From contig NC_017243.1 of NCBI RefSeq assembly GCF_000223215.1, positions 930,001 through 994,000 on the forward strand: a stretch of 64,000 bases of DNA. Reading direction: 5' to 3'. Made by a program: the position numbers and the translations under genes. The notes beneath the pieces were generated by a model that saw only the letters and a list, made by a program, of their open reading frames with translations, did no database searches and was not told the origin of the DNA. Below are positions 60,264 through 64,000 of the stretch, in pieces. How positions within the stretch are numbered: position 1 is the stretch's first letter; the number at the start of each line of letters is the position of its first letter. The DNA is from Brachyspira intermedia PWS/A (GTDB taxonomy: Bacteria > Spirochaetota > Brachyspiria > Brachyspirales > Brachyspiraceae).

Positions 60264-61368
60264 ATGACATTATCAGAAATTAAAGGTATAGTATCTAATA
60301 TTAAAGAACAATCAGAAATATTAAGGGGGTATCTTTGACCCGGATTCTATTTATAAAAGGGTTAAAGAGATAGACGAAATATCAGCTAAAGATGATTTTT
60401 GGAATGATAATATAGCAGCTCAGAAACTTATGAAGGAGAGAATGCTTCTTCTTGATAAAATAGAGCCTGTAGAAAATTTGATTAAAAATTCTAATAACAT
60501 ATATGAATTAGTTGAAATGGCTATAGAGTCAAATGATGCTGAAATGGAAAAAGAATTGGAAACTGAATGCTTGGAATTGCAGAAAGTTTTTGAGGAATTG
60601 GAAACAAAGAATTTATTTTCAGGTGAATTTGACAGTAAGAATGCATATTTAACTTTGAATGCAGGAGCCGGCGGTACAGAAAGCTGCGATTGGGCTTCTA
60701 TGCTTTCAAGAATGTATGTAAGATTTTGTGAAAGACATGGCTTTACAGTTGAAACCACAGATGAACTTCCGGGAGATGAAGCAGGAATAAAGCAGATAAG
60801 TTTTTATGTTCAGGGGCTTTATGCTTATGGATATTTACGTTCAGAAATAGGGGTACACAGACTTGTAAGAATATCCCCTTTTGATGCTAATGCTAAAAGA
60901 CATACTTCATTTGTTGCCGTTAGTGTTATGCCAGATATAGATGAGGATATTGAAATAGAAATAAATCCAGCAGATTTGAGAATAGATACTTACAGAGCTT
61001 CAGGAGCCGGCGGACAGCACGTTAACAAAACTTCATCAGCTATCAGAATAACTCATATACCAACTAATATAGTTGTTCAATGTCAGGCAGAAAGAAGTCA
61101 GCATAACAATAAAGATATGGCTATGAAAATGTTGAAGGCAAAACTTTATCAATTAGAAAAAGAGAAATTGGATAAAGAAAAGCAGAAAATAGCAGGAGAG
61201 AAAACAGATATAGCTTGGGGCAATCAGATTAGAAGTTATGTATTCCAGCCTTATCAGATGGTAAAAGATTTAAGAACGGGCTGTGAAAGTGGAAACATGA
61301 ACTCTGTAATGGATGGAAATATAGATGAGTTTATATCATCATATCTTAAACAGCAAATAAAAAAATAA
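60264..61368 (+). CDS. prfB: peptide chain release factor 2, with programmed +1 frameshift
   Basis: RF2 frees peptides at UGA and UAA. The ATG at 60264 follows AGGA. After 24 codons the frame meets AGG GGG TAT CTT TGA C (60324-60339), identical to the known RF2 shift site; ribosomes slip +1 on CTT, skip T at 60336 and continue with GAC CCG. The joined product is 367 residues, the usual length. Seen are the SPF stop-recognition motif in RISPFDAN and the GGQ motif in RASGAGGQHVNKTSSA. Low RF2 favours the shift, so the gene controls its own level. Confidence 0.96.
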
Positions 61369-61510
61369 ACTTAGAATATACTATTTGATATTTAATGTAA
61401 TTTTGCTTGTATTAAAATAAATGGAAGTTGTTAATAATATTATGTTACTTATTGACATTTTTATACATAAATAGTATATTGTAAAAATAAATAAGAAAAT
61501 GGAGAATATT

Positions 61511-62080
61511 ATGTTAAAAAAGATTACACTTGTATCTCTAATGATTGCCATTTTAGTTGTTGCTGTTCCCAAGAAAGCCTCTGCTGCTTACTCTGATGGA
61601 GCTGCAATAGGAGCTTCTTTATTTTTTGGATATCCTAACCAAGGTTTAACTTTAGTTGGTCAATTTGATGGCGTACCTTTGATGTTTGGTGTTCAAGCTG
61701 TAGCTAATATATTTGATAGCCGTTATCAATATTTTGGTGTAGGTCTTACTATGGATTGGTGGGGATTAAAAATACCTTTAGGCAGAGCAGGAGAATCTGA
61801 TGTTCATTTTTATTTAGGACCAGGACTTGCTGCTGATTTTGCATTCGGTTCACATGGTATATGGTCTATTAATGCTGGTTTAAGAATGCCTATTGGTTTT
61901 TCTTTCTTAATCAAGAAACAATGGGAGATTTTCTTAGAGCCTGCTCCTGTTGTGAATGTTATACATGCTGATGGTAACGGTTTCTCTTTACTTGGACTTC
62001 ATTTCGGTGATGAGAATCATTGGTATATTGAGCATTTCTTACATCTAACATTCCAATTTGGATTTAGATATTGGTTCTAA
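61511..62080 (+). CDS. outer-membrane beta-barrel protein (BAPKO_0422/DUF3996-like), copy 1
   Basis: A 189-residue exported protein. The start at 61511 (MLKKITLVSL) follows GGAG by 6 nt; an ATG four codons earlier (61499) overlaps this site. The signal is cleaved after KKASA. The mature protein alternates hydrophobic and polar residues as barrel strands do, with GLTMDWWGLKIPLGRAGESDVHFYLGPG and NAGLRMPIGFSF. It ends FGFRYWF, the aromatic terminus used for outer-membrane insertion. This fits the small spirochaete barrel family found in Borrelia (BAPKO_0422). A paralogue follows. Confidence 0.8.
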   Translation: MLKKITLVSLMIAILVVAVPKKASAAYSDGAAIGASLFFGYPNQGLTLVGQFDGVPLMFGVQAVANIFDSRYQYFGVGLTMDWWGLKIPLGRAGESDVHFYLGPGLAADFAFGSHGIWSINAGLRMPIGFSFLIKKQWEIFLEPAPVVNVIHADGNGFSLLGLHFGDENHWYIEHFLHLTFQFGFRYWF

Positions 62081-62103
62081 TATTATTTATTTAGAATATT
62101 TAT

Positions 62104-62131
62104 AGCTCCGTTATTTTATTAGCGGAGCTTT
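62104..62131 (+). terminator. intrinsic terminator
   Basis: AGCTCCG and CGGAGCT flank a 13-nt loop and lead into TTTATTTTT. Confidence 0.75.
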
Positions 62132-62206
62132 ATTTTTATTATAATTTTTCACTTTTTTATATTATTTTTTATATTTATTATAAAGTAATAATTAGGTTTT
62201 GTTTAT

Positions 62207-62775
62207 ATGTTAAAAAGAGTAATAACTTATAGTTTTTGTTTTATAATTTTTCTTTCTTTTTCTCTATGTCTAAATTGTATGCTGATTATCCCAATGGTGC
62301 AGCGGCAGGATTTTTTTTGAGGTTTAGTTTTCCAAGTCAGGCTTCTTTAGGTGTAACAGGAAAGATTGATAATTTTCCATTGGTTTTTAGCGGTATATTG
62401 AATATAGGTATATCAACTAAAGGTTGGGCTTGGTTCGGACTTAGTGCCAATGCTGATTGGTGGGGCTTAAAATATAGAATAGGAAAAGCGGGTGATTCTG
62501 ATGCATGGCTTTATTTTGGCCCTGGGGCAGAGGCAGTTGCAGAATTTGGAAATAATTATTGGAATTTAGGTTTAGGTTTCAGGCTTCCTTTAGGAGTTTC
62601 TTTTATAGTTGATAGAGATTGGGAAATATTTTTACAGATTTCTCCTGGACTTAATGTTATAGCTGTTGGCAGTGATGGTTTTGGAACTTTCGGTTGGTAT
62701 CCTAGTCATACAGGCTGGACTTTTGCTAAATTCTTTAGATTCTCGGGAGATTTCGGATTTAGATATTGGTTCTAA
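62207..62775 (+). CDS. outer-membrane beta-barrel protein, copy 2, frameshifted in its signal peptide
   Basis: The mature part (from about 62272) matches copy 1: DYPNGAAAGFFLRF, NADWWGLKYRIGKAGDSDAWLYFGPG, GLGFRLPLGVSF, FGFRYWF. A signal peptide MLKRVITYSFCFIIF starts at the ATG at 62207 but is in another frame. One more base in the T-rich stretch around 62246-62261 would join them into a normal signal with cleavage after KLYA, as in copy 1. The TTG at 62236 would start the mature frame, but has no ribosome site and gives a signal without a positive charge. The gene may be phase-variable, broken, or affected by a sequence error. Confidence 0.65.
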
Positions 62776-62784
62776 TAATATAAT

Positions 62785-62821
62785 TAAAAAGGGCTATTCT
62801 AATATAAGAATAACCCTTTTA
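62785..62821. terminator. intrinsic terminator between convergent genes
   Basis: AAAAAGGG-c-TATTCT and AGAATA-a-CCCTTTT pair around a short loop, followed by ATTTTTAT. Confidence 0.75.
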
Positions 62822-62841
62822 TTTTTATATATTTTTATTTC

Positions 62842-63399
62842 TTATTTTTTGTTTGATTTTCCTGTTATTAAAGGCATATAATCAAAGAATGAATATATAG
62901 TTATTATTGTAACAACTAATAAACTATAATATGTTATTTGCTCATAAGGAAGCGATATTTCTGTATATTTCAATATTTTTAAAAGGAATATTATCACTAC
63001 AGCAGCCGCTCTTGATGCAGTTTTTAATTTACCGCTAAATTTGGCAGCAACAGCAAAACCTCTAAGTCCTCCTAATATTCTTATGAACATTGAAAACATA
63101 TCTCTGTAAAGCGAGATTATATACATCCATATAGGCATAGAACCTTCATAAAGAAATATTGTAAACATTGTTATATGAAATACAGTATCAGCAAAAGGAT
63201 CAAGTACCTTTCCTAAATCACTTACAAGATTAAATTTTCTAGCCATAGCACCGTCTAAAGCATCTGTTATTTCTAGTATAATAAGAAATATTAATGCTAA
63301 TACTGCACTTATCATAGAGTTATAAAAGTACAGAAATATCACTAGAGGTGATAAAACTATTCTGCTTATACTTAGTAAATTAGGTATTTGCTGTTTCAT
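62842..63399 (-). CDS. pgsA: CDP-alcohol phosphatidyltransferase, PgsA-like
   Basis: A 185-residue inner-membrane enzyme with about five hydrophobic segments. The catalytic CDP-alcohol motif DG-x2-AR-x8-G-x3-D-x3-D reads DALDGAMARKFNLVSDLGKV, then LDPFAD. The N-terminus IPNLLSISRIVLSP is typical of glycerolphosphate synthases, so phosphatidylglycerophosphate synthesis is the likely role. AAGGAAG precedes the ATG. Confidence 0.88.
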   Translation of the reverse strand: MKQQIPNLLSISRIVLSPLVIFLYFYNSMISAVLALIFLIILEITDALDGAMARKFNLVSDLGKVLDPFADTVFHITMFTIFLYEGSMPIWMYIISLYRDMFSMFIRILGGLRGFAVAAKFSGKLKTASRAAAVVIIFLLKILKYTEISLPYEQITYYSLLVVTIITIYSFFDYMPLITGKSNKK

Positions 63400-63438
63400 A
63401 AATTACTTCCTTAAAAAATATATTAAATTTTTATTAAT

Positions 63439-64000
63439 TTATTGTTGCAAATTTTCATCTAATCTCATACTCTCTTCTGCCATATCCATATAAGGATCAT
63501 TTTCATTATTCATTTCTTTATCATCATCTTCAGTTTTTATATAATAACTTCTATCACGCATAGCTGCAGAATATATATTATAATCAACTTCATATATTAT
63601 ACCGCTTTTAGGTTTTACATATACTCTATTGTCATTATTATCATATACTAATTGATATTCTATTTTAGTGTTATCTTCCATATATATAGTGACAGTAGCA
63701 TCAGGTATTCTGAATAATCTGTTTAAATATTTTAACATATTCTCATCATATACAAAACCTGTAGCTTTAACTAAAGATAATGCCTCAAAATCTCTGTATG
63801 CCTTATTTAAATTGATTTCTTCATCTACTCCATCAACAACCCAATTAGTTCTATTTTCTTTTCTTATAGTATTTGTATAATCTCTTATATTGCTTTCTGT
63901 TTTAACTACTGAATCTACATAAATAGTTTTATCAAATATCTGCTTATCTCTAAGCATATCGATAGTTTTCTTTAATGCTTCTATATAAATAAGCTCTACA
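63439..64000 (-). CDS. protein of unknown function, 5' end beyond window
   Basis: The frame that ends at 63439 stays open past its first visible ATG (63957) to the window edge, so the N-terminus is outside; the last 14 codons before that ATG read VELIYIEALKKTID. About 187 residues are seen. They are mixed alpha/beta with a beta-rich middle (ATVTIYMEDNTKIEYQLVYD) and an acidic Met/Asn tail. No motif is recognised. It ends 40 bp before pgsA and may be cotranscribed. Confidence 0.65.
   Translation of the reverse strand, partial: VELIYIEALKKTIDMLRDKQIFDKTIYVDSVVKTESNIRDYTNTIRKENRTNWVVDGVDEEINLNKAYRDFEALSLVKATGFVYDENMLKYLNRLFRIPDATVTIYMEDNTKIEYQLVYDNNDNRVYVKPKSGIIYEVDYNIYSAAMRDRSYYIKTEDDDKEMNNENDPYMDMAEESMRLDENLQQ

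Noticed and set aside
60085-60267. Open frame with a 24-residue peptide repeat
   Set aside because: It is only the translation of the 72-bp repeat; the 70-bp units break the frame and there is no ribosome site.

Overview
The window looks like a piece of a Brachyspira-type spirochaete chromosome. Base composition is very AT-rich, and genes are interleaved on both strands. Spirochaete traits include many lipoproteins with SxC lipoboxes, an outer-membrane beta-barrel family with an aromatic C-terminus (BAPKO_0422/DUF3996-like), flagellar genes (fliS, fliO-like) and small YjfB-like motility proteins. There is one tRNA, tRNA-Ser(GCU), and no rRNA, CRISPR array or transposase. Species cannot be told from this window alone.

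Layout. 1-1203: the start of an XRE regulator that runs off the left edge, then two small motility-type proteins. 1481-3949: a sulfur-handling pair, a CoA-disulfide reductase with a rhodanese tail and a rhodanese fused to a CstR/CsoR-type repressor, with an inverted repeat on the first gene's -10 box. 4003-7130: pyrK-pyrD-pyrFE, preceded by an attenuator-like leader. 7388-9185: a CAP-domain lipoprotein, a dispersed mosaic repeat and a ferredoxin-like protein. 9423-13777: a Bat operon (VWA, TPR, BatD, BatE). 13782-17056: a second repeat copy, mnmA and two tandem thioredoxin lipoproteins. 17161-19943: a glycosyltransferase, a 441-bp hairpin element and a DUF362 ferredoxin. 20033-23190: a 5'-nucleotidase lipoprotein and an 8-oxoguanine-deaminase-like gene behind a purine riboswitch. 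23251-30719: membrane protein, DUF4253, lipoprotein, ptsI, mtnN and aldo/keto reductase. 30872-32979: fliS, a glycogen-binding-type lipoprotein, fliO-like and tRNA-Ser. 33183-40317: a four-gene amino-sugar-related operon.

40531-46854: secG, a third repeat copy, nnr, a HU-TM-LysM protein, trxA and a marR/membrane-protein pair. 46991-51030: fabF, acpP, fabG and a phosphohexomutase. 51138-56667: a double cNMP-domain regulator, tag, a sigma-like/partner pair, DciA and a TPR protein. 56903-59577: cyuA and a galactokinase-like gene. 59659-61368: a 72-bp tandem repeat directly upstream of prfB, which carries the RF2 +1 frameshift site. 61511-64000: two beta-barrel proteins (the second with a frameshift in its signal peptide), pgsA and a partial gene.

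Themes for follow-up: sulfur sensing by a fused rhodanese-repressor; RNA control (purine riboswitch, pyr leader, RF2 frameshift); homopolymer frameshifts that may switch or recode genes (NagB-like at an A_AAA_AAG site, OMP signal peptide); and several intergenic structured repeats that are not explained by the genes. All assignments come from reading the sequence; no database search was run.
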